Assembly: GCF_002093625.1 (NCBI RefSeq)
Contig: NZ_MRWD01000020.1
Coordinates: 1-64,000, forward strand
Reading direction: 5' to 3'
From: Rouxiella silvae
GTDB lineage: Bacteria; Pseudomonadota; Gammaproteobacteria; Enterobacterales; Enterobacteriaceae
DNA: 64,000 bases
Position 1 is the stretch's first letter. The number at the start of each line of letters is the position of its first letter. This document shows, piece by piece, positions 54,887 to 64,000 of this stretch. The notes under the pieces are model-generated. The model had not been told where the DNA came from. It ran no database searches and worked only from the letters and a program-made list of their open reading frames with translations. The position numbers and the translations under genes were made by a program.

Positions 54887-55852
54887 TTACTTAACCTCGA
54901 TACCCTTGGCCTGCAGATCAGCATGGTAAGACGAGCGAACGAAAGGACCGCAAGCAGCGTGGGTGAAGCCCATCGCCAGCGCTTCTTCTTTCATTTGTTC
55001 AAACTCTTCGGGGCTGACGTAGCGCTGCACCGGTAAATGGTGGCGGCTCGGCTGCAAATATTGGCCCAGCGTCAACATCGTTACGCCGTGACGACGCAGA
55101 TCGCGCATCACTTCAATAATCTCTTCGTTGGTTTCGCCCAGGCCTACCATCAGACCCGATTTGGTTGGGATCTCAGGGTGCGCTTCTTTAAAACGCTCAA
55201 GCAGTTTCAACGACCACTCATAGTTTGCACCCGGACGAACCTGACGATAAACGCGCGGCACGTTTTCCAGATTGTGGTTAAACACGTCTGGCGGAGCGGC
55301 ATTAAGGATCTCAAGAGCGCGATCCATACGGCCACGGAAGTCGGGAACCAGCGTTTCAATCTTAATGGTCGGGTTTTTCTCGCGAATAGCGGTAATGCAG
55401 TCAGCAAAGTGCTGAGCGCCGCCGTCGCGCAGGTCATCGCGGTCAACCGAAGTGATAACTACATAGCGCAGACCCATATCGGCGATTGTCTGGGCTAGCT
55501 TAAGCGGCTCATTGGTGTCTGGTGCGACCGGACGGCCGTGAGCAACGTCGCAGAACGGACAACGACGGGTACAGATGGCACCAAGGATCATAAAGGTAGC
55601 CGTACCGTGGTTGAAACATTCTGAAAGGTTAGGGCATGCGGCTTCTTCACAAACCGAGTGCAGGCCATTTTTGCGCAATGCGGCTTTAATGCCCTGAATA
55701 CGACTGGAGTCAGCAGGAAGTTTGATTTTCATCCAGGCTGGCTTGCGAAGCATTTCCTGCCGGTCTGTGACCACAGTTTTCACCGGGATTAACGCCATCT
55801 TATCAGCATCGCGATACTTGACGCCGCGTTCCATTTGAATCGGTTTACTCAT
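54887..55852 (-). CDS. lipA: Lipoyl synthase
   Basis: This 321-residue radical-SAM enzyme has both iron-sulfur motifs: the auxiliary cluster [12 protein letters not shown] (about 68-79) and the SAM cluster [10 protein letters not shown] (about 94-103), with the C-terminal RSSYHAD serine. It inserts two sulfurs into octanoyl groups on lipoyl domains of pyruvate and 2-oxoglutarate dehydrogenases and the glycine cleavage system. The sequence [20 protein letters not shown] is that of enterobacterial LipA. It follows lipB with a 166-base AT-rich gap (55853-56018). Confidence 0.98.
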   Translation of the reverse strand: MSKPIQMERGVKYRDADKMALIPVKTVVTDRQEMLRKPAWMKIKLPADSSRIQGIKAALRKNGLHSVCEEAACPNLSECFNHGTATFMILGAICTRRCPFCDVAHGRPVAPDTNEPLKLAQTIADMGLRYVVITSVDRDDLRDGGAQHFADCITAIREKNPTIKIETLVPDFRGRMDRALEILNAAPPDVFNHNLENVPRVYRQVRPGANYEWSLKLLERFKEAHPEIPTKSGLMVGLGETNEEIIEVMRDLRRHGVTMLTLGQYLQPSRHHLPVQRYVSPEEFEQMKEEALAMGFTHAACGPFVRSSYHADLQAKGIEVK

Positions 55853-56018
55853 AATCTTGCAGGTTCCAGTATTGTCTCTCGCGGGCGAGATTTTTCAAGA
55901 CATTCAATGAACTAGCTGCTTCATTAAAAAATAATAGAAAATATGCAGAAATTATATCATTGAAGCGGCATCGCTTAAAGTAACGACAACTTGCTTTGTT
56001 AAAAAGATGTAAATGTTT

Positions 56019-56720
56019 TTATTTTGCGGGCAATGTGTCTGTAGCGCATTGAGGATAATCTTCAAGCTGCCAAGGAAGGTAGTCAACTTGTTGATAGTCA
56101 AGCTGTTTGTTAAATGCTCTAACCAAAGCAGGCATCACTTGATCCACCGTAATCCCCGGTTTTTCGAGGCTGGCCTGAGTCATTTGCAATCCGGCATAAC
56201 CGCACGGATTGATACGCTGGAACGGTTCTAAATCCATATCAATATTCAGCGCCAATCCGTGGAGTGAACAGCCTCGGCGTATACGCAGGCCGAGGGAGCA
56301 TATTTTTTTACCGTCAACGTAAACACCTGGCGCATCGGCTCTCGGGTAAGCTTCGATGTTAAAAAATGCCAGCGTATCGACAACAGTTTGTTCAATAGCG
56401 GTGACAAGCTGACGTACGCCCATTTTTCTGCGCTTGATATCAACCATCACATACATCACCTGCTGACCCGGTCCGTGGTAAGTCACCTGACCGCCGCGAT
56501 CGCTTTGAATCACCGGAATATCACCGGGAAACAGCACGTGTTCAGCCTTGCCGGCCTGACCCTGAGTAAAAACTTTCGGGTGCTGTACCAGCCAGATTTC
56601 ATCTTGGGTTTCAGCAGTGCGCAAATCGGTGAAGACGTGCATGGCACGCGAGACGGGTTCGTAAGGTTGCAGGCCAAGCTGGCGCAGGGTGATGCGGTCT
56701 TGCAGTTTTTCTCGTTGCAC
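56019..56720 (-). CDS. lipB: Octanoyl-[ACP]:protein N-octanoyltransferase
   Basis: This 233-residue protein has LipB motifs [33 protein letters not shown] with the catalytic Lys/Cys region, and INPCGYAG with the active-site Cys (about 168). It transfers octanoate from acyl carrier protein to lipoyl domains, the substrate of LipA. It lies between ybeD and lipA as in E. coli. The C-terminus has a short extension (ATDTLPAK). Confidence 0.96.
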   Translation of the reverse strand: MQREKLQDRITLRQLGLQPYEPVSRAMHVFTDLRTAETQDEIWLVQHPKVFTQGQAGKAEHVLFPGDIPVIQSDRGGQVTYHGPGQQVMYVMVDIKRRKMGVRQLVTAIEQTVVDTLAFFNIEAYPRADAPGVYVDGKKICSLGLRIRRGCSLHGLALNIDMDLEPFQRINPCGYAGLQMTQASLEKPGITVDQVMPALVRAFNKQLDYQQVDYLPWQLEDYPQCATDTLPAK

Positions 56721-56804
56721 GGCGATTATCGTCTTTCTGAGAATAGAGCAATAAAATGAAATCAGCGTAACACACCAAGGGCGTTACGCTGATATTTACT
56801 GTTT

Positions 56805-57068
56805 TTACAGGACCATACGCACAATTTCGATATTACCTAGCTCTGCGTACAGGGTTTCGACCTGATCGATATGCGTTGCTGTGATGGTAATAGAAACTGA
56901 ATGGTAGTTGCCCTTGCTGCTTGGTTTTACCTGCGGGTTGTAATCGCCAGGCGCGTGACGCTGCACGACTTCCACAACCTGGTCAACCAACTCGGGCTGC
57001 GCCAGACCCATCACTTTGTAAGTGAATGAGCAGGGGAATTCGAGTAGTTCGTTAAGTTTGGTTTTCAT
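56805..57068 (-). CDS. ybeD: YbeD/DUF493 family protein
   Basis: This 87-residue protein starts [20 protein letters not shown] and matches E. coli YbeD almost throughout ([30 protein letters not shown]), with an ACT-like alpha/beta pattern. Its function is not established; its conserved place before lipB suggests a link to lipoate metabolism or envelope genes. The start at 57068 is chosen by family agreement; two codons upstream lies another ATG at 57074. Confidence 0.95.
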   Translation of the reverse strand: MKTKLNELLEFPCSFTYKVMGLAQPELVDQVVEVVQRHAPGDYNPQVKPSSKGNYHSVSITITATHIDQVETLYAELGNIEIVRMVL

Positions 57069-57203
57069 GTGCACTCCCGCGTAGTGTTGTTACTGCTAAT
57101 TTGCTTAGGTTCTATAAATTATAACTCCCGCCGGAGCGGGAGTAGAATTATATACTAATCATGCGGGGTCAAAGTGCACATTTTCAACCCCTCTCGCGAG
57201 CTT

Positions 57204-58415
57204 TTAGCCAAACCAATGATGGAGCATCAGTTTAATATAATCCACGATGCGGCTAACGAAACCGCCTTCTTTAACTTCGTTTAAAACAACAAGAGGACGT
57301 TGGTCGATGGTCTTGCCGTCCAGTTGGAAGTTAATGGTGCCAACTACCTGATTTTTCTGCAGTGGTGCATGGAGTTCAGTATTGTTCAACACGTAGCTGG
57401 CTTTCAAATCTTTCATGCGGCCGCGTGGAATCGTCAGGTAGGCATCTTTATCAACGCCAAGCTGTACGCTGTTGCTGTCGCCGAACCACACCGGTTCTGA
57501 AGCAAATTCTTTGCCCGCTTTCAGCGGCGCAACGGTTTCAAAGAAGCGGAAGCCCCAGGTCAGCAGTTTTTTACTTTCAACTTCACGACCTTTATAGGTA
57601 TGGCCACCCATCACTGCGGAGATCAAACGCATCTGGCCTTCAGTCGCCGAGGCAACCAAGTTATAACCGGCTGATTCAGTGTGGCCGGTTTTGATGCCGT
57701 CAACCTGAAGGCTTGAGTCCCACAGCAGGCCGTTACGGTTCATCTGGCGGATGTTGTTGAAGGTGAACTCTTTCTCTTTGTAGGTCGCATACTCTTCCGG
57801 TACGTCGCGGATCAGTGCTTGACCAATCAGCGCCATGTCGCGTGCCGAGCTGTATTGACCTGCTGCATCAAGGCCATGTACGGTGCCAAAATGGGTATTT
57901 TTCAGGCCTAGGGCATTCACGTAGTTATTCATCAGGCCAACGAATGCGTCCTGACTGCCGGCGACGTAGTCAGCCATAGCCACGCAGGCATCGTTGCCTG
58001 ATTGCAGAATAATGCCGCGGTTCAGTTCGGAAACAGGCACGCGATCGCCAGGCTTAAGGAACATCAGCGAGGAGCCTTTGAACACCGGATTACCGGTTGC
58101 CCACGCGTCTTTACCCACGGTAACGATGTCGGACGGCGTAATTTTTCCTGATTTAATCGACTGACCAATGACATAGCTGGTCATCATTTTTGTCAAGCTG
58201 GCAGGATCGCGGCGCGCGTCGGCGTTCATTTCGGCAAGGACTTTGCCAGAGTTGTAATCAATCAGAACGTAGGCTTCGGCATCGATTTGCGGAACGCCAG
58301 GGATCATAGTCTTAAGGTTTACATCGTCGGCGAAGGCGGCAGACGCTGAACTTAGAGAAATGACTGTGCCAAGTGCAATGCCCTTGACTAAACGAGAAGG
58401 AGTAGCAAGTTTCAT
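57204..58415 (-). CDS. dacA: D-alanyl-D-alanine carboxypeptidase PBP5 (DacA)
   Basis: This 403-residue protein has a signal peptide (to about SAAFA), the penicillin-binding motifs [13 protein letters not shown] (SxxK), [14 protein letters not shown] (SGN) and [14 protein letters not shown] (KTG), a beta-rich second domain, and the C-terminal amphipathic membrane anchor [13 protein letters not shown]. It trims the terminal D-Ala from peptidoglycan pentapeptides and helps keep normal cell shape. It lies in the usual ybeD-dacA-rlpA order. Confidence 0.97.
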   Translation of the reverse strand: MKLATPSRLVKGIALGTVISLSSASAAFADDVNLKTMIPGVPQIDAEAYVLIDYNSGKVLAEMNADARRDPASLTKMMTSYVIGQSIKSGKITPSDIVTVGKDAWATGNPVFKGSSLMFLKPGDRVPVSELNRGIILQSGNDACVAMADYVAGSQDAFVGLMNNYVNALGLKNTHFGTVHGLDAAGQYSSARDMALIGQALIRDVPEEYATYKEKEFTFNNIRQMNRNGLLWDSSLQVDGIKTGHTESAGYNLVASATEGQMRLISAVMGGHTYKGREVESKKLLTWGFRFFETVAPLKAGKEFASEPVWFGDSNSVQLGVDKDAYLTIPRGRMKDLKASYVLNNTELHAPLQKNQVVGTINFQLDGKTIDQRPLVVLNEVKEGGFVSRIVDYIKLMLHHWFG

Positions 58416-58563
58416 GATTGAGACAACAACATCCGTAAAGGTAAATTAAAAAACGTGCCACACTATATCAGAACAGACACAGTCAGACATCTGCGAATAC
58501 GGTGGCTTGCGAGCATTTACTGAATTTTACAAGCTGTTACCCGCGACGAACTTCAACTTCCTT

Positions 58564-58626
58564 GGCTGCGTAAGTTAATCCGAATGGCTTACTGGTGTAA
58601 GCATATCGAATTAACTTACTGGCTGC
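58564..58626. repeat. Long palindromic element between rlpA and dacA
   Basis: Arms of about 30 bases beginning GGCTGCGTAAGTTAAT and ending ATTAACTTACTGGCTGCC pair with few mismatches around a TGGT loop. Within the 301-base gap (58416-58716) this is the only structure. It resembles dispersed intergenic palindromes of enterobacteria, but copies elsewhere cannot be checked here. Confidence 0.6.
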
Positions 58627-58716
58627 CTTGCTATAGCACCTATGACTTTGCGGGCTTTTGGTCGTTCTTGTCGCTATTGCCTAGGATTTTAGGGGGTTCT
58701 TAATTCGTTGCCTTGG

Positions 58717-59886
58717 TTACATCGCTGAGGCTGATACCACGAACGACTGCTGCTGCGCTTCACTCGACAGACGCTGTTGCAGCTGAGCGGCCTGCTGACG
58801 GCTGCTAAATGGCCCCAACTGTACGCGATAATTACTGCCGTTAGGTTGTACTTTGCCCGGCACGGCAAATCGTTTGCTCAGGCTTTTTTGCCACAGTTCG
58901 GCATTTTGTGCATTCGCCAACGCGCCGACCTGCACCATAAAGCCACCGCCGGTAACTGGGGCAGACTGGCGTGTAGCAGGACGCGCAACGACTGGCGCAG
59001 CAACGACCGGTGCTGCTGCGGCGATAGCGGTGTGTGAGCTATTGCTGCTGGACATTGGGGCGTCGTCTTGTGCGCTGACCGGTGCTGGGGTGCTGCTTTC
59101 AAGCACGCCCGAAGGCAAAGGTTTAGGCGCCTGCAGGAAACCGCTGCCAGTGGAGGCCGAAGTCCCCGCTGCGCTGCCGTCGCCGTTGGCATCATCGCCC
59201 TGAGTGTTCAATGTGCTGTTATCGACAGGTTTTACAGCAGCACCAACAGCGGGCGGTGCGGCCAGAACCGGCGTGCCAATATCGCTTGCGCCAAGGGTTG
59301 GACGTGAAGGCAGAGCATAAGTCTGCTTCGCAACCGTGGTGCCTACCGTACCTGGGCCCGAGAGGGTGCCGTCCGGCGCGACATTAATAATATCGAGTTT
59401 AACGCGGGTGCTGTTGGTCAGGTTCAGTCTGTCGAACGCCGATTTTGACAGATCGATAATTTTGTCTGAGGTGAACGGACCGCGATCGTTAATGCGCACA
59501 ACCAGCATGCGGCCATTCGCCAAGTTAGTGACGCGCACATAGCTTGGAATAGGCAGAGTAGGGTGAGCGGCGGTCATCGCTGAGGAGTCAAACTCTTCAC
59601 CGCTGGCGGTCACATTGCTGCCCGTTTCACTGCCGTACCAGGTGGCGGTGCCGGTCTGCGTGAAGCGTGAAGCATCTTTAATTATCTTGTAGCTGTTGCC
59701 ATTCGCTTTGTAGTCGTTATTAGCATTGGCGTTCAAGGGTTCATACACAGGATCGGCGCCGCCAATCTCGACTACCGGCCCGTTATAGGCAGGCTCTGGA
59801 GCAGCCTGCTGCGGTTGATTGTCTGGAGAACTACAGGCACTCAATAACAGCCCGGCGATGATCGCCCCAATCCACTGCTTACGCAT
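58717..59886 (-). CDS. rlpA: Septal-ring lytic transglycosylase lipoprotein RlpA
   Basis: This 389-residue protein has a lipobox (LLLSAC, Cys about 18), a double-psi beta-barrel domain (about 75-165) with TGTATWYGSE, TASGEEFDSSAMTAAHPTLP and RINDRGPF, a long Pro/Ala/Ser-rich linker, and a C-terminal SPOR domain (about 312-388; GGFMVQVGALANAQNAE). The SPOR domain binds denuded glycan at the septum. It precedes dacA and follows mrdB by 9 bases in the leftward run. Confidence 0.95.
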   Translation of the reverse strand: MRKQWIGAIIAGLLLSACSSPDNQPQQAAPEPAYNGPVVEIGGADPVYEPLNANANNDYKANGNSYKIIKDASRFTQTGTATWYGSETGSNVTASGEEFDSSAMTAAHPTLPIPSYVRVTNLANGRMLVVRINDRGPFTSDKIIDLSKSAFDRLNLTNSTRVKLDIINVAPDGTLSGPGTVGTTVAKQTYALPSRPTLGASDIGTPVLAAPPAVGAAVKPVDNSTLNTQGDDANGDGSAAGTSASTGSGFLQAPKPLPSGVLESSTPAPVSAQDDAPMSSSNSSHTAIAAAAPVVAAPVVARPATRQSAPVTGGGFMVQVGALANAQNAELWQKSLSKRFAVPGKVQPNGSNYRVQLGPFSSRQQAAQLQQRLSSEAQQQSFVVSASAM

Positions 59887-59895
59887 TGCTCACCT

Positions 59896-61008
59896 CTATA
59901 AATTTTTTGATAACATTTTTCGATGAGTATGTATCGACATGACGATACCAAACCCAGCCATCAGCACAATTAACGCTGAACCACCATAACTGACCAGAGG
60001 CAAAGGTACCCCCACTACCGGCACTATACCACTCACCATGCCTATGTTAACAAAGACATAAACAAAGAATATCAACATTAACCCTCCTGACATGACGCGT
60101 CCGAAGGTGGTTTGGGCTTTGGCGGCAATCACCAAGCCACGGGTAATCAGGCATAAGTAAAGACCCAATAGCACCAATACGCCAACCAGACCTAGCTCTT
60201 CGGCCAATACGGCGAAGATAAAGTCGGTATGACGTTCTGGCAGAAACTCTAGCTGTGACTGGGTGCCGTGCAACCAGCCTTTGCCCGAGAAGCCGCCGGA
60301 GCCGATGGCAATTTTTGACTGAATAATGTGATAACCCGCACCAAGTGGGTCGCTTTCCGGATTAAGCAGCATCATCACGCGATCGCGCTGATAGTCATGC
60401 ATCAGGAAGAACCAGAGTATTGGAATAAATGCCGCCACCAGTATGGCGGCGCAGGCGATAAGCTTCCAGCTCATACCCGACAGGAACAGCACGAAAATGC
60501 CCGAAGCGGCGATCAAAATCGAGGTGCCGAGGTCAGGCTGTGCGGCGACCAGCAGCGTAGGCAAGAAGATGAGGATTAAGGCAATCGCGGTGTTTTTCAG
60601 CGACGGTGGGCAAATATCGCGGTTGATAAAGCGCGCCACCATCAATGGAACGGCAATTTTAGCTAACTCCGAGGGTTGGAAGCGGATTATGCCAAGGTCT
60701 AGCCAGCGCTGTGCGCCTTTACTGACCTGGCCGAAGGCGTCAACCAGCACCAGCAGAAATACACAGAATATATACAGATAGGGCGCCCAGCTTTCATAAA
60801 CGCGCGGCGGGATCTGCGCCATCACTAGCATGATTACCAGACCGCCAGCTATCTGACCCAGTTTGCGCTCCATCATGCCGATATCCTGCCCGCTGGCGCT
60901 CCAGATAACGAAAGCGCTGTAAACCAGCAAAGCCAGCACGATAAGCAGGAGCGTGATGTCGATGTGCATTTTCTGCCACAGCGACCCTTTTTGTTGGCTT
61001 TCAGTCAT
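59896..61008 (-). CDS. mrdB: Rod-shape peptidoglycan polymerase RodA (MrdB)
   Basis: This 370-residue SEDS-family membrane protein has about ten membrane segments and the conserved [38 protein letters not shown] and [18 protein letters not shown] motifs. It polymerises glycan strands with PBP2 in the elongasome. It starts 6 bases after mrdA, the standard mrdA-mrdB operon. Confidence 0.97.
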   Translation of the reverse strand: MTESQQKGSLWQKMHIDITLLLIVLALLVYSAFVIWSASGQDIGMMERKLGQIAGGLVIMLVMAQIPPRVYESWAPYLYIFCVFLLVLVDAFGQVSKGAQRWLDLGIIRFQPSELAKIAVPLMVARFINRDICPPSLKNTAIALILIFLPTLLVAAQPDLGTSILIAASGIFVLFLSGMSWKLIACAAILVAAFIPILWFFLMHDYQRDRVMMLLNPESDPLGAGYHIIQSKIAIGSGGFSGKGWLHGTQSQLEFLPERHTDFIFAVLAEELGLVGVLVLLGLYLCLITRGLVIAAKAQTTFGRVMSGGLMLIFFVYVFVNIGMVSGIVPVVGVPLPLVSYGGSALIVLMAGFGIVMSIHTHRKMLSKNL

Positions 61009-61014
61009 TCTACG

Positions 61015-62919
61015 TTAATCACCTTCGATGCCGGGCGGAGCAGGTGCTTCGTCCGGTAATTTAGTCGTATTATCGCCCAAGAGTATATGGTCGAGTATCT
61101 GCCTTGTTATGGTGCCCACTGCCGGACCAATACCCCCGTTCTCCAACACCACGTTTACTGCCACGGTAGGGTTGTCGTAAGGGGCAAAAGCGTTCATCAG
61201 CTTGTGGTCACGCAGATGCTCTGCGATTTTATGTGCGTTATAGGTTTCGTTGGCTTTTAGGCCATAAACCTGCGCCGTACCGGATTTCGCCGCCGCTTTG
61301 TAGGGCGCATCCATGAAGTATTTACGCGCCGTTCCGTTTGAACGGTTTGCCACACCAAACATGCCGTCTTTGGCCAGTTCCCAATATCCTGAGTGCACGT
61401 CGCCAATCTGTGTCACTTCCTGCTGCTGATAAGGGACTTTAGTCAGGCCTTGCTGCGTGCTGAGCAACAGGTGCGGCGTTTTCACATTGCCGTCGTTAAT
61501 CAGTGTGGTCAGTGCTTTCATATTCTGAATCGGGGTAGCCGTCCAGTAACCCTGGCCGATGCCCACTGGAATGGTGTCACCCTGATACCACGGCTTTTTA
61601 AAGCGTTTAAACTTCCAGTCACGCGTTGGCATGTTGCCGTTGCGCTCTTCCGACAGGTCGATGCCGGTATATTGGCCAAAGCCAAACTTGCTCATCCAGT
61701 CAGATAAGCGATCGATACCCATGTCGTACGCCACCTGATAGAAGAAGGTATCGGCGGACTCTTCGAGAGCCTTGGTGACATTTAATCTGCCGTGACCCCA
61801 GTGTTTCCAGTCGCGGTAGCGCTTGTCAGATCCCGGAAGCTGCCACCAACCTGGGTCAAACAGCGAGGTGTTTTTGTTGATAACGCCCGCCGTCAGTGAA
61901 GACACGGCAATATACGGCTTAACCGTCGAGGCCGGAGGATACACGCCCTGCGTCGCACGGTTGATAAGCGGTCGGTCAGGGTCGTTAAGTAAGGTGTTGT
62001 ATGCCTTACTCGAAATTCCGTCTACAAACAGGTTTGGATCATAACTTGGATTTGAAACCAGCGCGCGAATGCTGCCGTCTCGCGGGTCGGTCACCACTAC
62101 CGCGGCGCGGCTGCCGCTGAGCAACTCTTCAATATAGACCTGTAGCGGCAGGTCGAGGGTTAACGTGATGTCTTTACCCGCCTGCGGAGGTTCTTCGTGT
62201 AATTGGCGAATCACTCTGCCTCGGTTGTTAACTTCAACCTCGGCATAGCCGGTTTTACCGTGCAGCGTATTCTCGTAGTAGCGCTCTATGCCGAGCTTGC
62301 CGATATCGTGGGTGGCGGCGTAGTTAGCAAGAATACCGTCTTTGTCGAGCCTTTCAACGTCGCGATCGTTAATTTTTGAAACATAACCTATCACGTGTGT
62401 CAGCGCTGAACCGTAGGGATAGTAGCGACGCTGATAGCCTTTGACTTCTACGCCGGGAAAGTTGAACTGATTGACCGCAAAGCGCGCGACCTGGACCTCG
62501 GTCAGCCCAACTTTTACCGGGATAGAGGTAAAACGTCGCGCGCGTTTGCGTTCTTTATAGAAGTTATCAATATCTTCAGGCGTGAGTTCGGCAATCGGCG
62601 TTAGCGCGGCCAACGTTGCTTTTACGTCGTCGACCTTCTCCGGCATCATTTCCAACTGATAAATGGTGCGGTTTAGCGCCAGCGGGGTGCCGTTGCGGTC
62701 GTAAATAATCCCACGGCTTGGGGCAATAGGAACCAGTTTGATGCGGTTATCATTCGATCGGGTCTGAAAATCCTGAAAACGCACCACCTGGATAGTGTAG
62801 AGATTGTAAACCAATATGCTGCTAAGTAGCAGAATGCCAAAAAGCGCCACCAGTGCACGGCGCACAAACAGGGCTGATTCAGCCGTATAGTCGCGAAAAG
62901 GGTTACGATCTATTTTCAT
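61015..62919 (-). CDS. mrdA: Penicillin-binding protein 2 (MrdA), elongation transpeptidase
   Basis: This 634-residue protein has a single N-terminal membrane segment (about 20-42), a pedestal domain and a transpeptidase domain with YPPASTVKPYI (SxxK, Ser about 330), EESADTFFYQ (SxD) and AAKSGTAQVYG (KSGT, about 545). It cross-links side-wall peptidoglycan in partnership with RodA. The gene follows rlmH by 42 bases. No truncation. Confidence 0.97.
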   Translation of the reverse strand: MKIDRNPFRDYTAESALFVRRALVALFGILLLSSILVYNLYTIQVVRFQDFQTRSNDNRIKLVPIAPSRGIIYDRNGTPLALNRTIYQLEMMPEKVDDVKATLAALTPIAELTPEDIDNFYKERKRARRFTSIPVKVGLTEVQVARFAVNQFNFPGVEVKGYQRRYYPYGSALTHVIGYVSKINDRDVERLDKDGILANYAATHDIGKLGIERYYENTLHGKTGYAEVEVNNRGRVIRQLHEEPPQAGKDITLTLDLPLQVYIEELLSGSRAAVVVTDPRDGSIRALVSNPSYDPNLFVDGISSKAYNTLLNDPDRPLINRATQGVYPPASTVKPYIAVSSLTAGVINKNTSLFDPGWWQLPGSDKRYRDWKHWGHGRLNVTKALEESADTFFYQVAYDMGIDRLSDWMSKFGFGQYTGIDLSEERNGNMPTRDWKFKRFKKPWYQGDTIPVGIGQGYWTATPIQNMKALTTLINDGNVKTPHLLLSTQQGLTKVPYQQQEVTQIGDVHSGYWELAKDGMFGVANRSNGTARKYFMDAPYKAAAKSGTAQVYGLKANETYNAHKIAEHLRDHKLMNAFAPYDNPTVAVNVVLENGGIGPAVGTITRQILDHILLGDNTTKLPDEAPAPPGIEGD

Positions 62920-62961
62920 CCCACTACTTAATTCACTGTGCTGCTGATATTGACCAACCGA

Positions 62962-63432
62962 TTACTCGCGGTGGTACGGATGATTAGTGGTGATACTCCA
63001 GGCACGATAAAGGCTTTCAGCCACCAGAACCCGGACCAGCGGGTGTGGCAGCGTCAGCGGAGAGAGCGACCAGCTCTGAACCGCGGCCTCTTTACATGCT
63101 GGAGCCAGCCCTTCAGGACCGCCAATAAGCAAACTGACATCTCTGCCATCTTGCTTCCAGCGCTCGAGCTGTTGGGCCAACTGCGGTGTCTCCCAGGGGG
63201 TTCCCGGAATATCCAGCGTAACGATACGATTGCCTTTTCCAATCACCGACAGCATCTGTTCGCCTTCTTTTTCAAGAATACGTTTGATATCCGCGTTCTT
63301 CCCACGTTTACCAGCGGGCACTTCAATCAATTCAAACGGCATGTCTTTTGGGAAACGGCGAAGATAATCCGTGAAGCCAGTCTGCACCCAATCGGGCATT
63401 TTTGTGCCCACGGCGACGAGTTGCAGCTTCAC
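62962..63432 (-). CDS. rlmH: 23S rRNA (pseudouridine1915-N3)-methyltransferase RlmH
   Basis: This 156-residue SPOUT methyltransferase starts [20 protein letters not shown] and has the trefoil-knot SAM site [11 protein letters not shown] and the C-terminal [23 protein letters not shown] (quoted in part). It methylates pseudouridine 1915 in helix 69 of the large ribosomal subunit. It follows rsfS by 3 bases, as in E. coli. Confidence 0.97.
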   Translation of the reverse strand: MKLQLVAVGTKMPDWVQTGFTDYLRRFPKDMPFELIEVPAGKRGKNADIKRILEKEGEQMLSVIGKGNRIVTLDIPGTPWETPQLAQQLERWKQDGRDVSLLIGGPEGLAPACKEAAVQSWSLSPLTLPHPLVRVLVAESLYRAWSITTNHPYHRE

Positions 63433-63435
63433 AAA

Positions 63436-63753
63436 TTAACCCCAAAGCTTCTCAAGTTCGTACAGCAAACGGCTCTCTTCCTGCATGACGTGAACGATCA
63501 CCTCACCCAGGTCAACGACAACCCAGTCAGCCTCGTTAATACCTTTGATACCGTGAGCATCAAGACCGGCGGCTTTGGCTTCTTCAACCAAATGGCCAGC
63601 GATGGAAACAACGTGGCGGCTTGATGTACCAGTACAGATAACCATGCAGTCAGTGATGCTTGATTTGCCAGCAACATTAATAGAGATAATGTCTTGTGCT
63701 TTGAGGTCATCAATTTTGTCGATGACGAATTCTTGGAGCGCTTTACCTTGCAA
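63436..63753 (-). CDS. rsfS: Ribosome silencing factor RsfS
   Basis: This 105-residue protein has the RsfS/Iojap fold with [20 protein letters not shown] and [20 protein letters not shown]. It binds uL14 on the 50S subunit and blocks subunit joining when nutrients are short. It lies between nadD and rlmH as in E. coli and probably shares their transcript. Confidence 0.97.
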   Translation of the reverse strand: MQGKALQEFVIDKIDDLKAQDIISINVAGKSSITDCMVICTGTSSRHVVSIAGHLVEEAKAAGLDAHGIKGINEADWVVVDLGEVIVHVMQEESRLLYELEKLWG

Positions 63754-63837
63754 AGATTCCCCCTGGGGATTGAGTAGTTCTGGAACCGAAAATTAAGCGG
63801 CGGAGTATAACACGCGTTGCTTATACGCGTTATTTAT

Positions 63838-64000
63838 TCACGACGTAAAGTGTTCGCGATACAGCCCCTGTGATTCGATATAGCGCTCAACCGAGAAGGG
63901 AAGTAAATCTGAGCAATCGCGGCCCTCATGTCGACGCTGGCGTATTTCTGTCGCAGAAATATCCAGCAGCGGAGTATTGGCTTGATAAATACAGCCTTGA
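63838..64000 (-). CDS. nadD: Nicotinate-nucleotide adenylyltransferase, C-terminal part
   Basis: The last 53 codons of a gene entering from the right edge, ending [16 protein letters not shown]. The stretch [18 protein letters not shown] is the conserved C-terminal motif of NadD, where Ser/Thr residues contact the substrate. The enzyme makes deamido-NAD from nicotinate mononucleotide and ATP. The order nadD-rsfS-rlmH is that of E. coli. The stop codon is 84 bases before the rsfS start. Confidence 0.93.
   Translation of the reverse strand, partial: QGCIYQANTPLLDISATEIRQRRHEGRDCSDLLPFSVERYIESQGLYREHFTS

Noticed and set aside
1-64000. Prophage, insertion sequence, CRISPR array, rRNA or tRNA
   Set aside because: No transposase, integrase, phage structural gene, regular repeat-spacer pattern or structural RNA signature was seen on either strand.

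Overview
The window is chromosomal DNA of a gamma-proteobacterium of the order Enterobacterales. The right-hand 10 kb is the conserved tatE/lipA-lipB-ybeD-dacA-rlpA-mrdB-mrdA-rlmH-rsfS-nadD block in the E. coli order, and cspE, crcB and a ybeM-type amidase lie nearby as they do in E. coli. The accessory content (a type VI secretion system, erythritol catabolism, PQQ-dependent glucose dehydrogenase) points towards a Yersiniaceae-like lineage such as Serratia, Rahnella or Rouxiella. I cannot fix the genus from sequence reading alone. No rRNA, tRNA, CRISPR array, transposase or integrase was seen.

Layout. About 1-9.7 kb: part of a T6SS operon read leftwards (tssB, tssC, tssK, tssL, an OmpA-type peptidoglycan anchor, hcp, clpV); the remaining T6SS genes are not in the window. 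10.0-21.5 kb: an erythritol-type polyol module. A DeoR regulator, an ABC importer (binding protein, permease, double ATPase) and a DUF2291 protein read leftwards. A divergent kinase (EryA), dehydrogenase (EryB), isomerase/racemase (EryC), type II lumazine-synthase-like protein and EryD regulator read rightwards. 21.5-24.3 kb: an NTF2-like protein, an MFS exporter and a divergent LysR regulator with a perfect palindrome between the last two. 24.3-29.9 kb: a long non-coding stretch with a perfect CRP-type site and a GalR-like palindrome, then the PQQ receptor gene pqqU (yncD) and gcd, so PQQ uptake and the PQQ enzyme are neighbours.

30.0-36.7 kb: two adjacent, unfamiliar, paralogous large proteins, and the most interesting part of the window. 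Both have three tandem HTH-like repeats near the N-terminus, a middle region resembling a circularly permuted OTU cysteine protease (His-Tyr motif before the Asp-Gly-Asp-Cys motif), a basic NLS-like patch, a shared helical module and a shared charged C-terminal segment. The second protein keeps the presumed catalytic His and Cys. The first has lost both and carries a nine-G tract inside its reading frame. They look like host-directed effectors, one presumably an active deubiquitinase-like enzyme and one a pseudoenzyme. That is inference; no dedicated secretion genes lie beside them.

36.7-44.7 kb: a mixed set: DUF1345 membrane protein, a secreted Ppx/GppA-like protein, a lipoprotein serine hydrolase, a prolyl oligopeptidase, an orphan siderophore-type binding protein, a DUF2076 protein and the cold-shock protein CspE. 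44.7-54.3 kb: Bcr/CflA exporter with TetR regulator, an unannotated 30-residue membrane protein with its own terminator, crcB behind a clear fluoride riboswitch, a GNAT acetyltransferase, and a MocR-type regulator divergent from a five-gene run (substrate-binding-fold protein, carbon-nitrogen hydrolase, polar amino-acid ABC transporter). 54.4-64 kb: Tat, lipoate and cell-elongation genes, ending inside nadD.
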